Source of the DNA: a virus
Strand: one strand, 5' to 3'
DNA: 39,824 nucleotides
IMG/VR virus record: IMGVR_UViG_3300046000_010979
Location: 1 to 39,824 of that record
Shown here piece after piece: positions 23,433 through 32,807 of the stretch (positions within the stretch are counted from its first letter, which is position 1; each line of letters begins with the position of its first letter). The notes under the pieces are model-generated. The model saw only the letters and a list, made by a program, of their open reading frames with translations. It did not search any database and had not been told where the DNA came from. Position numbers and translations under genes: made by a program.

Positions 23433-26400
23433 ATGGTAACCCTCAATGATGTCCTCGGCTACGGCAACGAAACCGACCCGGCCACCGGCCAGCCCCGCGC
23501 CAATGCGCAGCAACAGGCGGAAGCCGTAAAGCTGTGGCACAAGGACACGGTGGACTACGGCCGAGCGGCCACGGCCGACCCTAAAAACCCGCTGTCGGCA
23601 GACTCCTTCTGGCAGGGCACGCTGGCGGTGGATGACGAGGTGACGGAGACGCTGGACACGCTGCGCTCCGCAGCCATGTACAACACTTCGCAGAACCTCT
23701 TCCAGGACCCGGAGGAACTAGCCAGCTTTTGGCGGGTATGGGAAAGCAGCGGGAAGGACCCGGAGAACATGGACGCGCCGGAGCGCTGGATCGAGAACGC
23801 CCGGGCGATGGATCAGATCGGGCAGGCCGCGGCCTTCCAAGCGCCGCGCTATCAATCCGGACAGATCGGAGTGGGGCCAAATATTCTGGGGCACTACCTG
23901 ATCCGCGAGAAGGAGGACGGCACGGGATATCAGTCCTTTGTCCAGAGCGCCTTCCCCACCAATCAACAGATCAAGCAGGCCGACGGCACCACCAAAACAG
24001 TGGAAGCCCTGCCGCCTCCGATCACGGTGGACCTGCCATCCCTGGAGGCAATGCGCCAGCAGGCGAATGAGCGACTGGCTGAGGCTGACCGCAAGGTAGC
24101 GCTCCACGATCAATTTAACGACACCTCCGGCGGAGGATTCATGGGGGAAGGCAATGTCGATTTCCTCGGACCCCGACTCTATGGCCAAGCCGCCGCCGCC
24201 AAATCCCGCGCTGATCTGCTGAACGGCAAGGACCTGGCCACGGCCCTGCACGTGGGGCTGGATAACAATTTAACCAGCAACGATGCCTTCCTGGACCAAC
24301 TCCCCGGCGGGGTGGCCGCATGGGCGGAACAGTTCAGCACCCGGCCGCTGGCCCAAGTGGCCCGGGGACTGGCCCAAACCACGGCCGGATTCCTCGAAAG
24401 CGGCAGCGCCCTGACGCAAGAGGGACAGGACGCGGTGGATATCGTGACGCCGGGTGCCCTGGCAAACCGTTATGAGAACTCCCTGGAGGGGAACGCGCCC
24501 ATCGCGGATCTGATCACCAGCGGGATCGAGTCATCCATCACCGTGCTGCTGCCGGGGGGACTAGCCAAGCTGGGCGGCCGCGCCATGCTGTCCACCAAGG
24601 TGGGCCGCGCGGGAGCCATGGCGAATACCATGGACGCCGGGGTCGGCGCCGCCGCCCCCGGCTTCCTCTCTGGCCGCGCCACCACTGCTGCCGTGGCAGA
24701 GAATGCGGGCTACGGCACCATGTTCGCCACCGCGGTGGGCCAATCCTATGCCGCCACCGCCCAAGAGGCGGATGCGGTGGAAGCCACCGACCCCGCCAAG
24801 GCCGCGCGCCTGCGCCGGTGGAATGGCCTGACGTCCCTGGCCAAGGGCGCCATCGAGATGGGCACAGAGAAGATCTTCCCCGGAGAAACGGCCCTGCTAA
24901 GAGGCCAGCGCATGAGCCTCGGCTCGCTCGCCATGATGCCCTTCCAAGAAGCGGTGGAGGAAGGCATCGGCGCCCTCGGGCAGAATGCCATCAGTCTCAC
25001 CACCGGCCAGACCATGGAAGATCCCGTGGAAGCCGCTCGCGGTGGATTCTTTGGCGCCGCGCCTTTTGTGGCCGCTGCGGCCCTCGCCGGGCGCTTCAGC
25101 CCCCAGCCCGCCGCCCCCGCTGACGACACGGCCCCGCCGGCAGACCCCGGCCCCGGCCCTGACGCATCCCTCTTCCCGCCCGCCAACGCCAACCCGCCGG
25201 ACTTCAGCGAGGCCCAGCCTCCGTCCCTTCTCACGGGCATTGCCCAGCGGGGCGGGCGGGTAGACCCTACCATTCAGGATTCCTCAGTGGTGCAAGTGCC
25301 GACCCGCGGGCGCAGCACCGCCTACGGCTACGCCAACGACGAGACGCCAGACCGCAACAGCAGCGATGGGATCGGCGCGTGGGTCTCCACGGCGGAGGCC
25401 GCCCGCATCCGCGCCGGCCTGCCCTCGGAGCTGCGCCTGCGCCCCGGGGACCTGGCGGTGAGCCGGGACATCGAGGCGCAATTCCGCGAGCAGGGCATCC
25501 GCCCCGGGGACCCGGTGACGCTAAACTACGCAGACGGCACCACCCACACCGGCCGGTGGATGGACCGCACGGACGGCAGCCTCGACGGCCGCTTCGACCT
25601 GTACAGCCCCGACGGCCCGCCAGCCAACGACGGCAGCCGCATCACCGGATTCACCCCCGGCGGAACGCCCGGCGCCTCCCCCCTCTCAACTCTCAACCCT
25701 CAACTCTCACCCCCCCCCATCCCCTCCACCCCGGAGGAGCTGGAAGACGGCAGCCCCAACCTGCACCCGGACGGCGTGACGCCGGACGAGGTACTGGCTT
25801 TCCAAGAAGCGCAGGACAACTACCGCGCCGCCAACCCGGAGACGGCCACCCAGCCGGAACCCCTGCGCACCCTGGCCGCCCAGCTGGACCTGGTGAGGCA
25901 GGGCAGCAAGCCGAGCATGATCTTCGAGGGCGTGACCCGCGACCAACTCCCCGCCACCATGCGACCCATCGCCGGGCGGGACAGCACCATCGACGGCGTG
26001 CAGACGCCGGGCGGGTATGTGGTCTTCAACAAGGCGGCCATCCGCCCGCTGGTAGGACTGCGCGCCGCGGACCCCTACACCAGCGTGCAGGCCGCCGCCC
26101 GCACCGCCTTCCAAAACCCCGCCACCGCCGGCCAGCTGCTGGGCTACGGCACCGCCAGCAAACCAGCCAACCCCACCAGCGGACTGGTGGCCCGAGCGGA
26201 GGATGGCACGGAAATCGTGGCGGTGGTGAACGATGACAATGACCCTGCCACTACCGGACAGATCGAGACCGCAATCAACCGGGCGGTGGCGCCGCGCCGC
26301 GCGCTGAGCGTGAGCGCCGCGGCCTTCCGCGGCAGCCCCCTCGCAGAGTTCGTGATCCAGTCCGGCGGCATCATGAGCCGCAGCACCGCCCGGCAGAGCG

Positions 26401-29400
26401 GGATGTACCGCCGCAGCCCCGGCCTGTGGAACGACGCGCCAGACCGCCTCGCCGACCCCACCCACAACGTAATCTACGGCACCACCCGGCCCGACGAAAT
26501 GGCCGAGGCCGCAGTGCGCGCCGGCCTGCTACCGCAAGGCAGCACCCAGCGGGAACTCTGGGAAGCGCTGGGCAATGAGAGCAGCGCCGCCCGCAGCATC
26601 GCCCGCGCCCAGCGGCAGGTGGAAACCGACATGGCCAACCTGGAGCGGATGGCCCGCCGGGAGGACCTGGACTTTACCCTGGCCCTGCGCGCCAAGAGCC
26701 GCCGCGACGAGCAACGCCAAGCCTCCCGGCAGACCGCCCCGCCAGTGAGCATGGCAGAGCCCCTGCCAGACCCCACCGACGATCCGGACTACGTGCCCTT
26801 CGCCCGGCCCAGTGCGCCGGCCATGCAGTTTGCCCGGGCGGGGCAGGCACCGGCACCGGCGCAGCCTTCGCCGGCCCATACGGCGCTCACCAGAAATCTG
26901 ACGGAGGACGGGTACGGCGTGACCGTGGACACCGATCCGCTGGAGGGGGGCAAGGTGCGGTCCATCGCCAAGCTCTTCCACCGGCTGCACAACGCGGCCC
27001 AGCGGATCGACTGGGCGGCCAACTGGCGCGGGAGTAAGAAGGAATTCTCCCCGGGACAGGAGGCCAAGTATCTGCGCGATGTGGCGCGGGCGGGCCAACG
27101 CACACTGGAGGTGCTGCGGGTAGCCCATGAGATGTTCCCGAAATTCCAAAGCTGGTATGAGACGCGCATCAAAATGGCGTTGGATATCTTTGAGGAACTG
27201 GACCCACAGGCGGCCAAGCCGGAGAACAACTTTGTGCTGCGGGTGCTGCTGGCCGTGACCTCCAACGGGAACAAAGTGAAGGAGCAGACGGAGGACACGT
27301 GGAAGGTGTACCAAGCATGGAAGACCACCGGAAAGCTGGCCGGCACCAAAGTGCGCGGCACCCGGGACGGGGCGATCAATAACACGCTGCAGCGGATGGA
27401 CGACATCATCGCCGTCTTTGGCTGGGCCAAGGTGGACGAACTGCTGGCCAAGAGTGGCACGGTGAAAGAACTGCGCGCGGAGCTGGTCCAGTCCTTTGGG
27501 TTTACCCAAGAGGAGGCCGTCGACATCACAGATGGCGAACTGATCGACGAGGTGGTGCCGTTTGCCCTGATTTTCGGGGCCAAGCTGGGGTCCTTCTATA
27601 ACAATCTGTCAGGGAATTTTGACACCACCACGATGGACCGGTGGTTCATGCGGACCTTTGGCCGGGCCATGGGGATGCAGCTCAAGGTGGTGGATAAGGC
27701 GGATGTGGCCAAGAAGCGCGCCCGCCTGACCAAGGCGCTGGCCGCCGCCAGCCAGGATGCGGGATCCCTCAAGGTACTAAAGGCAGCCGGGGTGCGCGGC
27801 ACCGCGCCCGCCAGCCAGAAAACCACCGTGGCCCTGGCGAAATACTTTGAGAAGAAAGCCAACCGGGAAGGGCTGAACAAGATCAGCGACGAGCTGCGCA
27901 AGGCCACCAATGACCTCTACAAGGTGGAGGATGGATTCTCCTTGATGGAGGCGCCGGAGAGCGGTGGGCACCGGCGGTTCATTCGGCTTGCAATGGAGCA
28001 GGCGCGCGTCGAATTTTCTGCAGAGACAGGCAAGCAGTGGAACGCGGCAGAACTGCAGGCGCTGCTGTGGTATTTTGAAAAATCAGTCCACGAACTTTAT
28101 GGATCAAAACAACAAGACGCCAATCCAGACTACGGAAGCGCCGCCAACGACCTCTACCGAGGACTACGAGGTGCGGACTCTGGAGCCTTTAGACCCTCAG
28201 ATGCCGTCAACGGAAGAAACATCAAGGGACAAGGCATGGGCATCATGGCAGGCCCGAATGGCCGGCCGGATAGCCCAGCAGGCCCAGCCAACCCAGCCGG
28301 AGTAAACCCGGCCCGGCCCGCGCCGGCGCCGGTGACCCGCGGCGTGTCCCCCAAGGCCGCGGAGCAGGCGCTGTCCCTGATCCGGCAATCCCTGCCGGCG
28401 GTGGCTGATGCCACCCGGATCGTGACCAACCGCGAGGCGCTGGCAGATGAGATCGGCGACTACCGGCCGCAGGACTGGGCGGACATGGGACCCGGCGGAG
28501 TGCAGGCATTCTACGATCCGCGCACCGGACAGACCACCATCTTCCTGGAGAACATCGAGGTGCGGGAGGGCGAGACGCCCATGCGCGCCGTGGCCCGCAT
28601 CATCCTGCACGAGCGGATCGCCCACGCCGGGCTGGCGGTGCTGCGGGAGAGCGACCCGGCCTTCGCCCGCCAGTGGCAACAGCTGACCGGCCAGATCCCG
28701 CAGGACCAGCTGCAGGCCATCGCCGAGCGCTACCCGGAACTGAGCGGCAACCTCGACGCCCTCGCCGAGGAATGGCTGGCCAGCCAAGTGGAAGCCCGCG
28801 CCGGGCAACTGCTCCCGTCCAACTCCCTCGCCGGGAAGATGTGGGCCGCGCTGAAGGCCGCCCTCGCCCGAGTGTTCGGCAAATTCAGCCGCAGCCAACC
28901 GCTGGACGCGGAGGTGGACCGCATGATTTACATCGCGCGGAATGCCCTAAAGACCCAGTTCGTCCCGCCCGGCCCCGGGCCGACGCTTGAGGCCATGGCC
29001 CGGCTGCATTTCCTGCGCGCCTACCACGGGACGCCGTATGAGGTGGACAAATTTATGCTGCAATATATCGGCACCGGCGAGGGAGCGCAGGCATTCGGAT
29101 GGGGCCTCTACTTTGCGGAGAACCAATCTACGGCGGAAGACTACCGCCGCAAATTGAGCAACGGTGAATATGTTCCCTTTGCCTCCATCAAGGAATATTT
29201 CAAACCGGGGAATATTGTGAACGGTTATAGCGGGTCAGACCGGGTGATTAGCTTCATGGAAGGAGATGACAAGATCCCCTGGAGCGTGACCGTTGAACGG
29301 GTAGTGCAAAGGAATGGAGAATGGGTGGCTACCGACCGACCTCGCCAACACGCAACGACTCCCAGTGTCAGAAATGTGAAAGCAGCCGGACTCAAAACAG

Positions 29401-32400
29401 AGGTCGATGGCAACCTCTACACGGTGGAAATCCTGCCGGATGAATCTGATTTTCTGGACTGGGACAAGCCGCTCAGTGAGCAGAGTGAAAAGGTAAAACA
29501 GGCGGTGCGAGCGGCGACAATCAGCATATGGAAAAATGACGTAGGCGCAGTTCAGGGAAGCCTAATATACGAGGCGTTGGGATTGGATTTGAACGGGGGC
29601 CGAGATGGATCTGCAGCTGCCCGGAAAGCCAGCGAGGCACTGCTCAAGCAAGGCATCCCCGGAATTAAATACCTAGATGGACCAAGCCGCCGTAGGGGCT
29701 CAGGCACCAGCAACTTTGTCATCTTCGACGAGGATCTGGTAAAGATACTGGAAGTGAACGGAGAAGTGAAGATGGCCCGGCCGCGCATGAACTTCGCCCG
29801 CCCCGGGCAGCGCAGCACCGTGCGCTACGCCGGCACCGGACCCTACCGGGTGCAGAACCAAGGATGGCGCGCCACCCTGACCGGCAACGCCCTGCCCAAG
29901 GAATTCACCGGCCTGCTCAACCAAGGGAAGAACGAGACCGCCGCCCTGCAGCAGGCCGCCGCCCTGATCGGGCAGGACCTGAACGTGGCCATAGCCACCC
30001 ACGCCAAGACCCATGGCCTGACGGAAGTGGATGTGCTGACCCTGGTGGACGACGCCATGGCCAACCCCACCACCCTCTACGCCATGCAGGACCGCGCCCT
30101 GCGCGAGGCCACCCGGAAGGCGCGGAACTTCCTCGACGACATGAGCGAGGCCGTGGCCACCATCACCGGCGGCCAACTGGGCAGCGCCATCATGGCGAAC
30201 CGCGGGAACTGGATGCGGCGCAGCTACGCCGCCTTTGACCCCGCCGCGGGGTGGAACTACGATGCGGTGGAGAAAGCCGCCAAGGCCAACCAATCCATCG
30301 CCGGGCAGCCCGCGGCCAAGATCCTGCAGGACGCGCGGGACTTCCTGCTGACAGAGGATCCGGCCCGCACCCCGGGGCAGATCGAGGCCATCCTGCGCAG
30401 CCTGATGGACCGCACCAACTGGGAGCGAGCCCTCACCGGCCAAGGCGTCAGCAAACCCACCGAAAGCCTGATGCGCCGCAAGGAACTGCCGGCCGCCCTG
30501 CGCGCGGTGATGGGGGAGGAACGGAACCCACTGAAACGCTATACCCTCAGCGCGGGATTCCAGGCCGCCTTCATCGCCCGGCACGAGCAGCAGGAACGCA
30601 TGGCCCAGATCGGCCTGCAGATGGGGATCTTTTCCACCGCCCGGGAAGGGGTGTACACGGAAGAGATCAGCGACGGCGCCCCCACCGCCCAAGGCCAACG
30701 CCGCAGCGGACTAGCCGGACTCTACACCACCCCGGAGATGAAGGCCGCCCTCTCCCGGGCCCAAGGCACCACCCCGGATAACCTGATCTACAAGGCCGGG
30801 GACCTCATCAAATTCCTCAGCGGCGAGGCGAAGCTGAACAAGGTGGCGCTGAGCCCTGACAGCTACATGGTGAACCTGATCGGCAACGTGATCGGACTGG
30901 TGCAGACGGGGGATCTGTTCACCCTGAGCGCCTTTGGCCGGATGGCCGAGGCCATCAAGGTGATGAACAGCGGCCGGCCGCTCGCCGCCCTGGGCACGGC
31001 CCAAGCGGTGCTGCAGGAGACGCGGCGCGCCCACCTCGCCCGCATCACCGCGGCGGGCGTGGCCGACAGCAGCTACTCCATGGCGGACCTGCAAAGCAGC
31101 CTGGATAACAAGCTGCTGCAATTCATCGAGGCGGACAACCTGTGGAACCGCGCCAGCGGCGGAGTGCGCGGCGCCGTGCTGGGGCAGGGGCTGGGCCGGA
31201 TCTTCGGAGGCACCGGCCGGGCCATCGGCGCGGTGACCGGAGCCGCCGTGGGCACTGCCCTCGGAGGGAAACGCATCGTGGATGCGCAGAAACAAATCGC
31301 CCAGTGGACCCTCGGCGCGCCCGACCGCTTCGGGAAGATCCTCGCCTTCCAGAATAACTACGCGGCGCACCTCGCCAGCGGCATGAGCGACCAAGCGGCC
31401 TTTGACCTGGCCACAGAAAAGACGTTAGATACAATGCCGGACTACAGCAAGCTGCCGGAGCTATTCAAGCAGCTCAGCCAGCTGGGTGTGATGGGCAGCT
31501 TCATCGGATTTCAAGTCGAAGTCTACCGGAATGCCTACCACAACTTCCGCTACGCCGCCAAAGAGCTGGCCAGTGGCAAGCCTGCCTTGATGGCCCTCGG
31601 CGCCCGCCGCTTGATCGGCGCCAGCACGGTGCAGGCCCTCGCCCTCGGTGGGTTCCAGGCCATCATCGCCGGGATCTTCGGGCAGGGCGCCAGCGATGAC
31701 GAGGACGAAGCGTACCGGCGGAGCCTCGCCAAACCTTACGAGAAATTTGGCAGGCTGGCCTACACCGCGCTGGATGGCGAGAAGGCCGCCTACTTCAACA
31801 CCAGCTACCTGCTGCCGCAGGTGACGATGTGGGAGATCACCCGCGCCGCCTTCTCCGGAGATAGCTTCGAGACCGCCATCGAGAACGCCCTCGTCGCCGG
31901 AAAGAATCAAATCGCCGGCGGCGGGGTCCATACCGACCCACTACTCGAGGCCCTGATGAACGCCCGCAAGGACGGCCGCCCCGTGAGCACCGAGACCGGC
32001 TACCGCCAAGGCGCCGAGCGGATCGTCTACTACCTGCGCCGCGCCCTCGAGCCCGGCGCCATCGACAAGCTGGACCGCACCGCGCGCGCCATGGACGGCC
32101 GGGACCGGAACAGCCGCACCTTCACCCTGGAAGAAGAGGGCCTGCGCCTCCTCGGCGTGCGCCAGACGACCTACAAACACACCGAGACCATCAAGAGCCG
32201 CCTGTACGAGCTGGACGGCGCCTACACCGCCGCCGCCGCCACCGCGCGCACCAGCTGGAAGGACAACGCCCCGGGCGAGCGTGCCGCAGCCATCACCCGG
32301 GCCAACACCCGCATCGCCAACATCCGCGCCGACTACGAGCAATTCACCCGGGACCTGAGCACCCTGCGCCTGCTGCCCCTCCTCCAAACGGTGAACGATA

Positions 32401-32498
32401 ACCGCAGCGCCGACGGCACCCGCCGCCCGATTCTCCCCAAGGAATTCAAACCACTGGTCGATACCCCAGACGGACCCAAGCCAATGAGCAGCAAATAA
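23433..32498 (+). CDS. Giant polyvalent virion protein (3021 aa) with metallopeptidase-like and ADP-ribosyltransferase-like domains
   Basis: 3021 residues, 23% of the genome. Order: helical N-terminal part with hydrophobic stretches near 365-385 and 535-550; Pro/Asp linker (555-765) including a heptamer-encoded LSTLNPQLS (751-759); an unnamed domain (about 1150-1560) with GNFDTTTMDRWFMRTFGR (1394-1411); a zincin-like domain with ILHERIAHAGL (His 1726, Glu 1727, His 1731; HExxxH type of phage polyvalent proteins); an ART-PolyVal-like domain (1860-2110) with AYHGTPYEV, GTGEGAQAFGWGLYFAE; then an 890-residue helical C-terminal part with SPDSYMVNLIGNVIGL and Gly-rich hydrophobic segments (near 2596 and 2733), like large polyvalent-associated domains. 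It is probably carried in the head and ejected; enzymatic targets are unknown. Confidence 0.85.
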   Translation: MVTLNDVLGYGNETDPATGQPRANAQQQAEAVKLWHKDTVDYGRAATADPKNPLSADSFWQGTLAVDDEVTETLDTLRSAAMYNTSQNLFQDPEELASFWRVWESSGKDPENMDAPERWIENARAMDQIGQAAAFQAPRYQSGQIGVGPNILGHYLIREKEDGTGYQSFVQSAFPTNQQIKQADGTTKTVEALPPPITVDLPSLEAMRQQANERLAEADRKVALHDQFNDTSGGGFMGEGNVDFLGPRLYGQAAAAKSRADLLNGKDLATALHVGLDNNLTSNDAFLDQLPGGVAAWAEQFSTRPLAQVARGLAQTTAGFLESGSALTQEGQDAVDIVTPGALANRYENSLEGNAPIADLITSGIESSITVLLPGGLAKLGGRAMLSTKVGRAGAMANTMDAGVGAAAPGFLSGRATTAAVAENAGYGTMFATAVGQSYAATAQEADAVEATDPAKAARLRRWNGLTSLAKGAIEMGTEKIFPGETALLRGQRMSLGSLAMMPFQEAVEEGIGALGQNAISLTTGQTMEDPVEAARGGFFGAAPFVAAAALAGRFSPQPAAPADDTAPPADPGPGPDASLFPPANANPPDFSEAQPPSLLTGIAQRGGRVDPTIQDSSVVQVPTRGRSTAYGYANDETPDRNSSDGIGAWVSTAEAARIRAGLPSELRLRPGDLAVSRDIEAQFREQGIRPGDPVTLNYADGTTHTGRWMDRTDGSLDGRFDLYSPDGPPANDGSRITGFTPGGTPGASPLSTLNPQLSPPPIPSTPEELEDGSPNLHPDGVTPDEVLAFQEAQDNYRAANPETATQPEPLRTLAAQLDLVRQGSKPSMIFEGVTRDQLPATMRPIAGRDSTIDGVQTPGGYVVFNKAAIRPLVGLRAADPYTSVQAAARTAFQNPATAGQLLGYGTASKPANPTSGLVARAEDGTEIVAVVNDDNDPATTGQIETAINRAVAPRRALSVSAAAFRGSPLAEFVIQSGGIMSRSTARQSGMYRRSPGLWNDAPDRLADPTHNVIYGTTRPDEMAEAAVRAGLLPQGSTQRELWEALGNESSAARSIARAQRQVETDMANLERMARREDLDFTLALRAKSRRDEQRQASRQTAPPVSMAEPLPDPTDDPDYVPFARPSAPAMQFARAGQAPAPAQPSPAHTALTRNLTEDGYGVTVDTDPLEGGKVRSIAKLFHRLHNAAQRIDWAANWRGSKKEFSPGQEAKYLRDVARAGQRTLEVLRVAHEMFPKFQSWYETRIKMALDIFEELDPQAAKPENNFVLRVLLAVTSNGNKVKEQTEDTWKVYQAWKTTGKLAGTKVRGTRDGAINNTLQRMDDIIAVFGWAKVDELLAKSGTVKELRAELVQSFGFTQEEAVDITDGELIDEVVPFALIFGAKLGSFYNNLSGNFDTTTMDRWFMRTFGRAMGMQLKVVDKADVAKKRARLTKALAAASQDAGSLKVLKAAGVRGTAPASQKTTVALAKYFEKKANREGLNKISDELRKATNDLYKVEDGFSLMEAPESGGHRRFIRLAMEQARVEFSAETGKQWNAAELQALLWYFEKSVHELYGSKQQDANPDYGSAANDLYRGLRGADSGAFRPSDAVNGRNIKGQGMGIMAGPNGRPDSPAGPANPAGVNPARPAPAPVTRGVSPKAAEQALSLIRQSLPAVADATRIVTNREALADEIGDYRPQDWADMGPGGVQAFYDPRTGQTTIFLENIEVREGETPMRAVARIILHERIAHAGLAVLRESDPAFARQWQQLTGQIPQDQLQAIAERYPELSGNLDALAEEWLASQVEARAGQLLPSNSLAGKMWAALKAALARVFGKFSRSQPLDAEVDRMIYIARNALKTQFVPPGPGPTLEAMARLHFLRAYHGTPYEVDKFMLQYIGTGEGAQAFGWGLYFAENQSTAEDYRRKLSNGEYVPFASIKEYFKPGNIVNGYSGSDRVISFMEGDDKIPWSVTVERVVQRNGEWVATDRPRQHATTPSVRNVKAAGLKTEVDGNLYTVEILPDESDFLDWDKPLSEQSEKVKQAVRAATISIWKNDVGAVQGSLIYEALGLDLNGGRDGSAAARKASEALLKQGIPGIKYLDGPSRRRGSGTSNFVIFDEDLVKILEVNGEVKMARPRMNFARPGQRSTVRYAGTGPYRVQNQGWRATLTGNALPKEFTGLLNQGKNETAALQQAAALIGQDLNVAIATHAKTHGLTEVDVLTLVDDAMANPTTLYAMQDRALREATRKARNFLDDMSEAVATITGGQLGSAIMANRGNWMRRSYAAFDPAAGWNYDAVEKAAKANQSIAGQPAAKILQDARDFLLTEDPARTPGQIEAILRSLMDRTNWERALTGQGVSKPTESLMRRKELPAALRAVMGEERNPLKRYTLSAGFQAAFIARHEQQERMAQIGLQMGIFSTAREGVYTEEISDGAPTAQGQRRSGLAGLYTTPEMKAALSRAQGTTPDNLIYKAGDLIKFLSGEAKLNKVALSPDSYMVNLIGNVIGLVQTGDLFTLSAFGRMAEAIKVMNSGRPLAALGTAQAVLQETRRAHLARITAAGVADSSYSMADLQSSLDNKLLQFIEADNLWNRASGGVRGAVLGQGLGRIFGGTGRAIGAVTGAAVGTALGGKRIVDAQKQIAQWTLGAPDRFGKILAFQNNYAAHLASGMSDQAAFDLATEKTLDTMPDYSKLPELFKQLSQLGVMGSFIGFQVEVYRNAYHNFRYAAKELASGKPALMALGARRLIGASTVQALALGGFQAIIAGIFGQGASDDEDEAYRRSLAKPYEKFGRLAYTALDGEKAAYFNTSYLLPQVTMWEITRAAFSGDSFETAIENALVAGKNQIAGGGVHTDPLLEALMNARKDGRPVSTETGYRQGAERIVYYLRRALEPGAIDKLDRTARAMDGRDRNSRTFTLEEEGLRLLGVRQTTYKHTETIKSRLYELDGAYTAAAATARTSWKDNAPGERAAAITRANTRIANIRADYEQFTRDLSTLRLLPLLQTVNDNRSADGTRRPILPKEFKPLVDTPDGPKPMSSK
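25682..25711. repeat. CTCAACC/CTCAACT heptamers in frame within the giant gene
   Basis: CTCTCAACTCTCAACCCTCA followed by ACTCTCACCC: four tandem heptamers of the type seen before the primase gene at 9129-9162. They encode LSTLNPQLS in a linker and keep the frame open. Confidence 0.8.
28099..28305 (+). CDS. Candidate overprinted ORF inside the giant gene
   Basis: 68 residues in the +1 frame relative to the giant gene: starts MDQNNKTPIQTTEAPPTTST and ends AGRIAQQAQPTQPE. In this stretch the nested frame has roughly two-thirds G or C in third positions, while the giant frame has only about half, unlike its usual strong GC3. The peptide is hydrophilic with a balanced composition. This could be a real overprinted gene or a product of unusual base composition in a spacer. 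No family recognised. Confidence 0.25.
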   Translation: MDQNNKTPIQTTEAPPTTSTEDYEVRTLEPLDPQMPSTEETSRDKAWASWQARMAGRIAQQAQPTQPE

Positions 32499-32641
32499 AT
32501 ATTTCCGCCACGGTCAAGGCAGGGATACAGGATCGATTATTAAATTCAGGGGCTTGATCCTAAACGACTTGATGGAACCAAGCGAGGACCCCTGAACCAC
32601 GAGGTAGGGGGTTTTCAGCCTGCCTCCGGTGCTTGGCTTTA

Positions 32642-32671
32642 GGCCGGTCTCTACGGGGGCTGGCCGTTTTT
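32642..32671 (+). terminator. Intrinsic terminator of the late operon
   Basis: GGCCGGTCTC (32642-32651), loop TACG, GGGGCTGGCC (32656-32665) form a ten-pair stem with three G-T wobbles, followed by GTTTTT. It lies 144 bases after the giant gene and before the integrase promoter, so it probably ends the long lytic transcript. Confidence 0.8.
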
Positions 32672-32752
32672 GTGCCTGATTTACAGGGGGTTATGAGGAA
32701 GGTGGGGGATTTTGACGGGATTTTGAGCCGGGGGGACGATAGTTGATAATAG

Positions 32753-32782
32753 TTGACAATAGCCGAGCGGCTGGGATACAAT
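32753..32782 (+). promoter_or_regulatory. Sigma70-like promoter for integrase
   Basis: TTGACA at 32753-32758 and TACAAT at 32777-32782 with an 18-base spacer; a second TACAAT follows at 32789-32794. Each TACAAT is part of a direct repeat GGGATACAAT (32773 and 32785), so a protein binding the repeat, possibly the integrase itself, could control the promoter. The integrase ATG is at 32808. Confidence 0.65.
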
Positions 32783-32807
32783 ATGGGATACAATCCTATA
32801 ACATCTT

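Larger units (their letters stand above)
32499..32807. promoter_or_regulatory. Intergenic region before integrase: candidate attP, terminator and promoter
   Basis: No gene is seen. It contains an inverted repeat TTCAGGGG (32545-32552) / CCCCTGAA (32589-32596) with inner CTTG/CAAG pairing, an intrinsic terminator, and three copies of GGGATACA (32522, 32773, 32785). Position next to an integrase gene and the short repeats would suit an attachment site with arm-type sites. No tRNA-like 3' end was recognised, so the attP core is not located. Confidence 0.4.

Noticed and set aside
32545-32596. tRNA-like structure
   Set aside because: The outer stem pairs well, but the 52-base span is too short and no T-arm or anticodon arm could be placed.
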